Shown here: positions 1 through 5,756 of the stretch, one piece after another | Position numbering within the stretch: position 1 is the stretch's first letter | Layout of the letters: every line of letters begins with the position of its first letter | Assembly: GCA_903903205.1 (NCBI GenBank) | Contig: CAIUXU010000019.1 | Coordinates: 1-7,346 of the forward strand | Direction: 5' to 3' | Origin: an uncultured Syntrophobacterales bacterium | Lineage (GTDB): Bacteria; Desulfobacterota; Syntrophia; Syntrophales; UBA5619 | DNA: 7,346 bases | Notes under the pieces: generated by a model | What the model was told of the DNA's origin: nothing | The model's database searches: none | The model's input: only the letters and a program-made list of their open reading frames with translations | Made by a program: the position numbers and the translations under genes

Positions 1-2450
1 ATAAACCCGCCAATATCGTCGCGGCTGAAGCCGAAAGTCAACTGGGTGAGGTCGTTGGTGCCGAAGGAGAAGAATTCGCAGCTCTTCGCCATCTGGTCGG
101 CGAGCAGCGCGGCGCGGGGAATCTCGATCATGGTTCCGTACTTGTAATCCAGCTCCTTCATGCCGAACTGTTTCAGAATTTCAGCGTGCACCTGATCCAC
201 GATCTTTTTGGTGACGACGATCTCCGAGACGTCGCAGGTTACCGGCACCATGATCTCCGGGATGCACTTCTTGCCGGCCAGGGTCAGCTCGGCGGCGCCC
301 TCGAAGATCGCGCGGATCTGCATTTCGCTTACTTCGGGATAGGTGATGCCGAGGCGGACGCCGCGGTGGCCCATCATCGGGTTGGTTTCGTGCATCGCCT
401 CGCCGCGCTTTTTGATCTCCTCCGGCGCGATACCCAGCGCCTTGGCAAGCTCAGCCTGCTTCTCGGCGCCCTGCGGCACGAACTCATGCAGCGGCGGGTC
501 GAGGAGGCGGATGGTCACCGGCAGCCCTTCCATCGCCTCCATGGTTCCCTTCAGCGTCGCCTTGACGAACGGGTAGAGTTCAGCCAGGGCGGCCTTGCGC
601 TCCGCAGCGGTATTGCTGAGGATCATCTTGCGCAGGTAGAAGAGGGGCTCGTCGGAGCCTTCTCCATAGAACATGTGCTCGGTGCGGACCAGGCCGATCC
701 CCTCGGCGCCGAAGTTGCGGGCTACTTTTGCATCCTGCGGCGTGTCGGCGTTGGTGCGCACCCCCATCGTGCGGAACTTGTCGGCCATGGTCATGAACTG
801 CTGGAAACGGGGATTTTCGGTCGCGTCCATCATCGGGAGGGAGCCGACATAGACATGGCCCATGGTGCCGTTCAGCGTGACGACATCGCCTTCCTTGAGT
901 ACAATATCGGAGCCGGTGATCCGGGCTGTTCTGGTTTTTTCGTCTACGTGGAGGCCGCCTGCGCCGACGATGCAGCACTTGCCCCAGCCTCGGGCGACGA
1001 GCGCCGCGTGGGAGGTCATCCCGCCGCGGGCGGTGAGGATGCCGGCCGCCGCGCGCATCCCTTCGACGTCTTCCGGGTTGGTCTCTTCGCGCAGCAGGAT
1101 ACATTTCTTGCCGGCGCGGAAAGAGGCCACGGCGGCTTCGGCGGTAAAGACCAGCACGCCGCAGGCGGCGCCGGGGCCAGCGGGCAGACCCTTGACGATC
1201 AGGTGCGCGTCCTTTTCGGTTTTCGGATCGATGATCGGGTAGAGGAGTTCATCAAGCTGCTTGGGTTCGACGCGCATTACGGCGCTCTTTTCGTTGATGA
1301 GCCCCTCGTTCAGCATGTCGAGCGCCATGTTCAGCGCGGCGGTGCCGGTGCGTTTGCCGACGCGACACTGCAGCATCCAGAGCTTTCCCGCCTGGATGGT
1401 GAACTCGATATCGAGCATGTCGGTGAAGCGCTTTTCCAGGTTCATGCGGATGGCGTCGAGCTCATTGTAGGTTTCGGGCATCGCGTGCTGCATGCTCACG
1501 AGGTGCTTGTTTTGCTCGTTCTTCGTGTCGTCATTGATCGGGCTCGGGGTGCGGATGCCGGCCACGACGTCCTCGCCCTGGGCGTTGACCAGCCATTCGC
1601 CGTAGAATTTGTTGTCGCCGGTGGCCGGGTCGCGGGTGAAGGCCACGCCGGTGGCGGAGGAGTCGCCCATGTTGCCGAATACCATCGCCTGAACGTTGAC
1701 GGCGGTACCCCACTCATCCGGGATGCCTTCGATGCGGCGGTAGGAGACCGCCTTCTTGCCGTTCCAGCTTTTGAATACCGCTGCGATACCGCCCCACATC
1801 TGCGCCATCGGGTCGTCCGGGAAAGGTTTGCCGAGGTGTTTTTCAACCAGCGCCTTGAAGGATTCGGCGAGGGTTTTGAGGTCGTCTGCGCCAAGATCGG
1901 TGTCGGATTTGCAGCCCTTCGCGCGTTTGACTTCGTCCAGTTTTTCATCGAGGATCTTGCGGATCCCCTTTCCCAGCGCGGGTTCGAGCCCTTCCGCCTT
2001 CTCCATGACCACGTCGGCGTACATCATGATCAGGCGGCGGTAGGAATCCCAGACAAAGCGGGGGTTGTCCGTTTTGGCGATGATGCCGGGGATGGTTGAG
2101 GTGGCGAGGCCAACGTTCAGAACGGTGTCCATCATTCCGGGCATCGATGAGCGCGCGCCGGAGCGGCAGGAGAGCAGCAGTGGATTGGCTGCGTCGCCGT
2201 ATTTCATCCCCATGACCGTTTCAGTCTTCTTGAGTGCGGCAAGAACCTGGTCGGTGAGCCCCGGGGGGAGTTTACAGCCGCCTTCGTAATAGGCGGTGCA
2301 GCACTCGGTGCTGACGGTGAAGCCTGCCGGCACCGGAATGCCCAGGGAACACATTTCCGCCAGGTTGGCGCCTTTGCCCCCCAGCAGGTTCTTGTCGCTT
2401 GCTGCACCCTCGGCGGAACCGCCGCCAAATGTATAAACGTACTTGTCCAT
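1..2450 (-). CDS. ppdK: pyruvate, phosphate dikinase (3' end cut by window edge)
   Basis: Cytoplasmic enzyme that interconverts pyruvate + ATP + Pi with PEP + AMP + PPi; in anaerobes it serves PEP synthesis or PPi-linked glycolysis. My translation gives 816 residues before the window ends, in one frame at both ends. The N-terminal nucleotide-binding domain has LLGGKGANLAEM (22-33) and SCRSGARSSMPGMMDTVLN (94-112). The central phosphohistidine domain has GGMTSHAALVARGWGKC with the catalytic His at residue 481 (codon 1008-1010). The C-terminal PEP/pyruvate barrel shows GTMIEIPRAAL and FFSFGTNDLTQ (Asn about 799). By comparison with the Clostridium symbiosum enzyme (about 874 residues), the catalytic Cys should lie some 45 residues beyond the left edge. 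The ATG at 2450 is preceded by AAGGAG. Since no AMP-forming PEP synthase features are seen and the PPDK motifs are near-exact, the family call is firm. Its metabolic direction cannot be read from sequence. Confidence 0.97.
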   Translation of the reverse strand, partial: MDKYVYTFGGGSAEGAASDKNLLGGKGANLAEMCSLGIPVPAGFTVSTECCTAYYEGGCKLPPGLTDQVLAALKKTETVMGMKYGDAANPLLLSCRSGARSSMPGMMDTVLNVGLATSTIPGIIAKTDNPRFVWDSYRRLIMMYADVVMEKAEGLEPALGKGIRKILDEKLDEVKRAKGCKSDTDLGADDLKTLAESFKALVEKHLGKPFPDDPMAQMWGGIAAVFKSWNGKKAVSYRRIEGIPDEWGTAVNVQAMVFGNMGDSSATGVAFTRDPATGDNKFYGEWLVNAQGEDVVAGIRTPSPINDDTKNEQNKHLVSMQHAMPETYNELDAIRMNLEKRFTDMLDIEFTIQAGKLWMLQCRVGKRTGTAALNMALDMLNEGLINEKSAVMRVEPKQLDELLYPIIDPKTEKDAHLIVKGLPAGPGAACGVLVFTAEAAVASFRAGKKCILLREETNPEDVEGMRAAAGILTARGGMTSHAALVARGWGKCCIVGAGGLHVDEKTRTARITGSDIVLKEGDVVTLNGTMGHVYVGSLPMMDATENPRFQQFMTMADKFRTMGVRTNADTPQDAKVARNFGAEGIGLVRTEHMFYGEGSDEPLFYLRKMILSNTAAERKAALAELYPFVKATLKGTMEAMEGLPVTIRLLDPPLHEFVPQGAEKQAELAKALGIAPEEIKKRGEAMHETNPMMGHRGVRLGITYPEVSEMQIRAIFEGAAELTLAGKKCIPEIMVPVTCDVSEIVVTKKIVDQVHAEILKQFGMKELDYKYGTMIEIPRAALLADQMAKSCEFFSFGTNDLTQLTFGFSRDDIGGF

Positions 2451-2458
2451 TTTATTTG

Positions 2459-2464
2459 CTCCTT
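2459..2464 (-). promoter_or_regulatory. ribosome binding site of ppdK
   Basis: AAGGAG on the minus strand, followed by eight A/T-rich bases and then the ATG at 2450. It supports this start, which also aligns with the usual N-terminus of the family. Confidence 0.8.
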
Positions 2465-2477
2465 TTTTAATTTTATT

Positions 2478-2507
2478 AGTATCTTAACCCTGCCACAGGG
2501 TTCTCAA
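2478..2507 (-). promoter_or_regulatory. candidate ppdK promoter inside the lemA-ppdK gap
   Basis: On the minus strand TTGAGA (2507-2502, five of six matches to the -35 consensus) overlaps the lemA stop codon. It is followed after 18 bases by GATACT (2483-2478, four of six matches to -10). Transcription would begin near 2471, giving a leader of about 20 bases that includes the AAGGAG site. A palindrome fills most of the spacer. The match is moderate and could be chance; ppdK may simply be read through from lemA. Confidence 0.3.
2486..2502. repeat. 17-bp palindrome between lemA and ppdK
   Basis: AACCCTG-CCA-CAGGGTT: seven perfect base pairs around a three-base centre, starting one base after the lemA stop. 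Neither strand has a T-run after it, so it is not a standard intrinsic terminator. It could be a weak intercistronic RNA hairpin, or a protein-binding operator, since it sits inside the spacer of the candidate ppdK promoter. Confidence 0.5.
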
Positions 2508-3079
2508 AACTTGACTTGAGGCGTCGCCTTGGCGACGGCCGGGGCTTCGAAGAAGGCGGCTTTCGCGAAACCGAACATTCCTGCCAGCAGGTTTGCCGGG
2601 AAGCTGCGGATTGCCACGTTGTAGACCTGCACGGCGTCGTTGTACCGCTTCCGCTCGACGGAGATCCGATTCTCCGTCCCCGCCAGCTCGTCCTGAAGCC
2701 GGAGGAAATTCACATTTGACTTGAGCTCCGGGTATTTTTCTACGACGACGAGGAGACGGCTGAGCGCACCGGTCAACTCGTTGTTGGCGTTGATCTTGTC
2801 GGGGACTGTCGCCGCTCCGCCGACGCGCGCCCTTGCGTTTGTCACCTCCACGAGGACGTCCTTCTCCTGCTTCGCATAGCCCTTGACCGTCTCGACAAGG
2901 TTCGGGATCAGGTCATAGCGCCGCTGAAGCTGGTTTTCCACCTGCGCCCAGGCCGCTTTGACCCCTTCATCGAGGGCAACGAACTGGTTGTAGTTCCCCT
3001 TGAAGAAGGAGAAGAAGGAAACCGCCAAGATCACAATCACGATGACGGCAATGAGTAAAATTTTCTTTCCGCTGGTCAT
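2504..3079 (-). CDS. lemA: LemA family membrane protein
   Basis: A 191-residue protein with an N-terminal membrane helix (about residues 7-26, mostly I, L, V and F) and then a helical domain. The LemA signature is clear: YNQFVALDEGVKAAWAQVENQ (30-50), QRRYDLIPNLVETVKGYA (52-69), and the C-terminal AAFFEAP...PQVKF ending. Length is normal for the family. The predicted topology is a short cytoplasmic N-terminus with the helical domain outside the membrane. LemA proteins are widespread, are often found beside TPM-domain genes, and have no settled biochemical role. Here lemA starts 16 bp after the nucleotidyltransferase gene and has a near-perfect AGGAGG site, so it is probably the third gene of that operon. 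Its TGA is followed at once by a palindrome and then by ppdK. I use the symbol for family membership only. Confidence 0.93.
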   Translation of the reverse strand: MTSGKKILLIAVIVIVILAVSFFSFFKGNYNQFVALDEGVKAAWAQVENQLQRRYDLIPNLVETVKGYAKQEKDVLVEVTNARARVGGAATVPDKINANNELTGALSRLLVVVEKYPELKSNVNFLRLQDELAGTENRISVERKRYNDAVQVYNVAIRSFPANLLAGMFGFAKAAFFEAPAVAKATPQVKF

Positions 3080-3085
3080 GCCCTA

Positions 3086-3091
3086 CCTCCT
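3086..3091 (-). promoter_or_regulatory. strong ribosome binding site of lemA
   Basis: AGGAGG with a six-base spacer to the ATG at 3079, lying in the 16-bp gap after the upstream stop codon. It suggests lemA is translated efficiently and independently of its upstream neighbour. Confidence 0.85.
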
Positions 3092-3095
3092 GTTT

Positions 3096-3833
3096 TTACG
3101 ATTGAATATCCATTTGTTCTATCATCTCACAAAGATGACCAACCCCTCTCAGGTAGTCCTTGAAGACCGTTTGCACCTCGGCCGACGAAAAATGGTCTGC
3201 CTTTCTCCGAATCTCCTCGCATTTCAGGAAAACCGCGGCGTCGAAACCGAAGGCGGCGCCTGCACCCGCTATGATATCACGTTTCCCGTGCGGAATTTCC
3301 AGTTTTTTTAGAGCGAGAAGGGCGCTGAAGAGCGAAACGAACGCCGTGAGTGACGCGCCGATCAGATCACGGATCTTGCCTGCCTTGCCTTCCGTCACAA
3401 GGTAACCGCTCCGGAGATGGAGAAGCTTGCCCCGGAGCTCCCGTTCGAGCTGGAGCCGGATGTGCTGCGGGTTAAAGGCAAGCGGCGCCAGAACATCCTC
3501 ACCGGTAACAACCCTGTAGTGCCGCTTCATGTTCAGGAACTCGACCGGATAAGAATCCTGCGACCCCGCGAGGAAGGAGCGGGTCATGAAGAGGGGGATC
3601 GCAACGTTCCGTTTCCGCCATCTTCGAACCGTCTCCAGGGCAGAATCGAGCCCTTCAATCCCCCGATCCGTGAGCGTAATCAGAAAATTGATATCTGATT
3701 TTCCGGGGATGTAATCCTCCCCGACCGCGCTCCCGTACAGAATGATGGAAATCAGCTCTTCTCCGAAGATCTTCCGGTAATCGCCGGTGATTTCGGAAAA
3801 TATCTCTTCCGGTTTCCTGGGTATTTTGGACAT
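3096..3833 (-). CDS. nucleotidyltransferase-fold protein with an altered DxD motif
   Basis: A 245-residue soluble protein. Near the N-terminus LYGSAVGEDYIPGKSDINFLI (about 32-52) matches the polymerase-beta-type nucleotidyltransferase motif GS-x(10-11)-D-x-D, but the second Asp is Asn49 (D47-I-N49). The rest of the domain runs to about residue 130. A helical C-terminal part (about 140-245) follows, recalling the helical or HEPN-like domains attached to many minimal and aminoglycoside-type nucleotidyltransferases; that comparison is by eye. The family transfers nucleotides to proteins, RNA or small molecules, but no substrate can be named here, and the changed metal ligand may mean reduced or lost catalysis. 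The ATG at 3833 is chosen because GAGGTG lies five bases upstream; a longer reading to 3917 would overlap the TPM tail in another frame. It sits between TPM and lemA genes, which suggests a shared envelope-related function. Confidence 0.85.
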   Translation of the reverse strand: MSKIPRKPEEIFSEITGDYRKIFGEELISIILYGSAVGEDYIPGKSDINFLITLTDRGIEGLDSALETVRRWRKRNVAIPLFMTRSFLAGSQDSYPVEFLNMKRHYRVVTGEDVLAPLAFNPQHIRLQLERELRGKLLHLRSGYLVTEGKAGKIRDLIGASLTAFVSLFSALLALKKLEIPHGKRDIIAGAGAAFGFDAAVFLKCEEIRRKADHFSSAEVQTVFKDYLRGVGHLCEMIEQMDIQS

Positions 3834-3838
3834 CAGTT

Positions 3839-3844
3839 CACCTC
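3839..3844 (-). promoter_or_regulatory. ribosome binding site that fixes the nucleotidyltransferase start
   Basis: GAGGTG followed by AACTG and the ATG at 3833. It lies wholly in the 13-bp gap after the TPM stop codon (3847-3849) and argues against the longer open reading to 3917. Confidence 0.75.
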
Positions 3845-3846
3845 GA

Positions 3847-4647
3847 TTAAAATCCGCGATCGGCGCCGCCTCCGCCGCTTGAGCCCCCGCCGAAGCCGCC
3901 AAAGCCTCCTCCGCCAAACCCGCCGAAACCGTCCCCGCCGCGTCTGCCGCCCCCGCCGCCGCTCATCAGCAAAAAGAGAAGCCAGGGGAGCAGCGCCCGG
4001 CCCTGGCGGGTGCCAAGAAGAAAGAATACGGCCAGAATCAGAAGCAGAATCTGTCCGATCCCGCCGATTCCCGTTTCGGTTTGGATTTGCTTCTGCTGCT
4101 TCTTTTGTGGCGGCGTTTTCGCGCCTGTGATGGAAACCCCTGCCGCTTTTGCCAAGACGGCAGAGACCGCCGCCATCGTATCCGAGAATCCTTTTCCATA
4201 ATCGCCGGTTTTGAACGCAGGGATGGCGTAACGGTCGAGTATTTCACCGGTGAGGCCGTCGGGAAGGATCCCCTCCACGCCGTACCCCGTCTCGATCCGG
4301 ACCCGTCGCTCTTTTACGGCCAAGAAAATCAGAACCCCCTTGTCTTCACCCTTTTTCCCGATTCCCCAGGCTTGGTAGAGGCGGTTTGCGTAGTCGTTGG
4401 GATCGTTGTCACCGATCGTCTTCACTGTGGCCACGACAATGGAGGTTCCCGTTTTTTCCAGAACCTCCAGGGCGAGGCTTTCCATCGGGCCGGCGTATTG
4501 GGTGGAAATGACCCCGGCAAAGTCGTTGTCCGCTCCGGAGGGTTTCGGGAAAGTTTCGCCGGCCGCCAGCGCAGATGCCGCGAAAAAAAGGAACGCTACC
4601 GCAAGCAGCAGCGTCCGGGAAAATCTGGATGCATCTCCTTTTTTCAT
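3847..4647 (-). CDS. secreted TPM-domain protein, membrane anchored, glycine-rich tail
   Basis: A 266-residue envelope protein. A signal peptide (1-28, basic start, hydrophobic core 12-27, likely cleavage after ALA28) is followed by a TPM domain (about 40-166). The domain shows DNDFAGVIS, LYQAWGIG, DKGVLIFLAVKERRVRIETG and a YGVEGILPDG stretch, all typical of the TPM/YgcG/Psb32 family. A Q/K-rich linker (180-192) leads to one or two hydrophobic segments (about 197-212 and 217-228). The protein ends in a glycine-rich tail with short GFGG-type repeats, a common ending in this family. Some TPM proteins have phosphatase activity and others act in repair of photosystem or respiratory complexes; the role here is unknown. 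I take the ATG at 4647 because it starts a normal signal peptide. A TTG at 4674 is in frame but lies within the probable promoter. Likely first gene of the operon with the nucleotidyltransferase and lemA. Confidence 0.9.
   Translation of the reverse strand: MKKGDASRFSRTLLLAVAFLFFAASALAAGETFPKPSGADNDFAGVISTQYAGPMESLALEVLEKTGTSIVVATVKTIGDNDPNDYANRLYQAWGIGKKGEDKGVLIFLAVKERRVRIETGYGVEGILPDGLTGEILDRYAIPAFKTGDYGKGFSDTMAAVSAVLAKAAGVSITGAKTPPQKKQQKQIQTETGIGGIGQILLLILAVFFLLGTRQGRALLPWLLFLLMSGGGGGRRGGDGFGGFGGGGFGGFGGGSSGGGGADRGF
3852..3965 (-). repeat. low-complexity Gly-codon tract in the TPM gene
   Basis: Runs of GGC, GGN and TTT codons encode the C-terminal tail, which is mostly Gly with scattered Phe, Ser, Arg and Asp. 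It is coding sequence, not a mobile or intergenic repeat. Such tracts are prone to slippage, so length differences between strains would not be surprising. Confidence 0.7.
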
Positions 4648-4653
4648 GGCGCC

Positions 4654-4682
4654 ATCATAAACATCCCGCCGCAAAATAGCAA
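4654..4682 (-). promoter_or_regulatory. candidate promoter of the TPM operon, probably leaderless
   Basis: On the minus strand TTGCTA (4682-4677, four of six -35 matches) and TATGAT (4659-4654, five of six -10 matches) are separated by exactly 17 bases. The -10 is followed by six bases, GGCGCC, and then the ATG at 4647, so the predicted first transcribed base is the A of the start codon. No Shine-Dalgarno sequence precedes this ATG, which agrees with a leaderless mRNA. Confidence 0.5.
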
Positions 4683-4759
4683 CCCCGGCGTTTGGAAGCT
4701 CTTCTCTCGCTCTGGTTCCGCGGCCTTGCAGGCGGCATTTATTTTATGACCCGTTCATC

Positions 4760-4788
4760 TTGACACTCCCCGCGAATTTGTTTATGCT
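4760..4788 (+). promoter_or_regulatory. sigma-70-type promoter of the amino acid ABC transporter operon
   Basis: A perfect -35 TTGACA (4760-4765), a 17-base spacer and TATGCT (4783-4788, four of six -10 matches). Transcription would start near 4795, leaving a leader of about 113 bases before the ATG at 4908. The leader holds two similar words, GGTGATCG (4809-4816) and GGTGATTG (4833-4840), whose meaning is unknown. No known riboswitch was recognised in the leader. Confidence 0.65.
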
Positions 4789-4891
4789 CCCGCGTCTTTT
4801 GCAGATATGGTGATCGCTTCCTGTGTTGTGGCGGTGATTGTATTCGGGAATCGATCTTTTTTGCGGAATGGACAACAAAACAACGGAAAGA

Positions 4892-4897
4892 AAGGAG
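4892..4897 (+). promoter_or_regulatory. ribosome binding site of the binding-protein gene
   Basis: AAGGAG with a ten-base spacer to the ATG at 4908. The spacing is a little long but acceptable. An in-frame TTG at 4899 is only one base from this site and so cannot be the start it serves. Confidence 0.7.
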
Positions 4898-4907
4898 ATT
4901 GGTATTT

Positions 4908-5669
4908 ATGAGGGGAAAAAGGATTTGGGGTATGGTTCTGGTGCTGTCGGCGTTGCTGATCTTGTCTGCGACGTTCGCCATGGCCGAGGAGAAGGTCTAT
5001 ATCAACGGAATTGACGCGAACTTTCCGCCTTTTGCCTTTGTGGACAAATCGGGCAACCCGGATGGCTTTGACGTGAAGGCACTGGACTGGATCGCCAAAG
5101 AGATGAAGTTCAAGGTGAAACACCAGCCGATGGACTGGGACGGGATCATCCCCAGCCTGAAGGCCAAGAAGATCGACATCGTGGCCTCCGGGATGAGCAT
5201 CACCGACGAACGCAAGAAAGAGGTCAACTTCTCGACCTCTTACTGGAAAATCAAGCAGGTCCTGGTCGGCAAGAAGGATGCGAAGATCACCCCGGAGCAG
5301 GCCATGGTCGACGGAAACAAAATTGGCGTTCAGCGAGGGACGACCGAGGCGAAATGGATCGATGAGAACCTGCTCAAAAAAGGGGGAAAGAAGTTCGAAC
5401 TGATTCAGTATGACTCCGCCCCCCTCGCAATCGAGGATGTTGTCAACGGCCGGATTATCGCCGCCGCGATGGACGACGCCCCGGCGCTCGACGCCGCGAG
5501 GAAGAAGCCTGTGAAGATCCTGGGCGGCTTCGGGATGGCGGATGAACAATTCGGCTATGCGATCCGCAAGGATGACGCCGAGTTCCTCAAGAAGGTCAAC
5601 GAAGGCCTGAAGAAACTGATGAAATCGCCGTACTGGGCCGAGTTGAAGAAGACGTATATCGACAAATGA
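4908..5669 (+). CDS. polar amino acid ABC transporter, periplasmic substrate-binding protein
   Basis: A 253-residue periplasmic protein of the family 3 solute-binding proteins (SBP_bac_3). The signal peptide (1-26) has a basic start, MRGKR, a hydrophobic core and an AMA-EEK cleavage site; there is no lipobox Cys, so it is free in the periplasm. Family landmarks are NFPPFAFVD...G(F)D (38-55), WDGIIPSLKAKKIDIVASGMS (77-97) and ITDER (98-102), whose Arg normally binds the ligand carboxylate. GVQRGTT (140-146) and MDDAPA (188-193) follow, where an Asp normally binds the amino group. The C-terminus, SPYWAELKKTYI, is also typical. The ligand is an amino acid, but which one cannot be read from sequence. 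It is first in an operon with two permeases and an ATPase, and its own promoter and a downstream hairpin suggest it is made in excess over them. Confidence 0.95.
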   Translation: MRGKRIWGMVLVLSALLILSATFAMAEEKVYINGIDANFPPFAFVDKSGNPDGFDVKALDWIAKEMKFKVKHQPMDWDGIIPSLKAKKIDIVASGMSITDERKKEVNFSTSYWKIKQVLVGKKDAKITPEQAMVDGNKIGVQRGTTEAKWIDENLLKKGGKKFELIQYDSAPLAIEDVVNGRIIAAAMDDAPALDAARKKPVKILGGFGMADEQFGYAIRKDDAEFLKKVNEGLKKLMKSPYWAELKKTYIDK

Positions 5670-5686
5670 TGGATGATGGGAATGCC

Positions 5687-5739
5687 TCGGGAATATGGGG
5701 AGACGATGCGGCATCATGTCCCCATATTCCCGACTTTTT
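5687..5739 (+). terminator. long hairpin plus T5 between binding protein and permease 1
   Basis: The arms 5687-5701 and 5719-5733 pair perfectly over 15 bp (TCGGGAATATGGGGA with its complement). A G.G mismatch, one A-T pair, a C.A mismatch and a four-pair GATG/CATC upper stem follow, closed by a CGG loop. CTTTTT (5734-5739) comes directly after. On the plus strand this is the form of an intrinsic terminator; on the minus strand no T-run follows, so it works one way. It lies inside an operon, 18 bases after the binding-protein stop, so it is more likely a partial terminator or a block to 3' exonuclease decay than an operon end. An alternative is a REP-like palindromic repeat element. Confidence 0.7.
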
Positions 5740-5756
5740 GGGGACCATGTGTACGG

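Noticed and set aside
580..1104. 174-codon minus-strand frame inside ppdK
   Set aside because: Arg/Pro-rich shifted reading of the ppdK strand with no domain; ppdK itself is continuous here, so no frameshift is implied.
186..2099. 637-codon open frame on the plus strand, opposite ppdK
   Set aside because: It is codon-aligned with ppdK on the other strand, a common by-product of GC-rich codon use. The translation has no recognisable family and no ribosome site, whereas ppdK shows every expected motif.
3834..3917. 28-residue Ala-rich N-terminal extension of the nucleotidyltransferase
   Set aside because: It is the shifted reading of the TPM glycine-rich tail. The ATG at 3833 has its own GAGGTG site in the gap.
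4648..4674. TTG start giving the TPM protein nine more residues
   Set aside because: It has no ribosome site, lies over the predicted -10 region, and puts acidic residues before an otherwise normal signal peptide.
4700..4745. GCCT-TGC-AGGC mini-hairpin before an A/T-rich stretch in the divergent region
   Set aside because: The stem is four pairs and no gene ends upstream of it on the plus strand, so a terminator role is not supported.
4836..4860. Possible terminator in the leader of the binding-protein gene
   Set aside because: Only four base pairs (GATT/AATC) around a nine-base loop precede the T-run, too weak to call.
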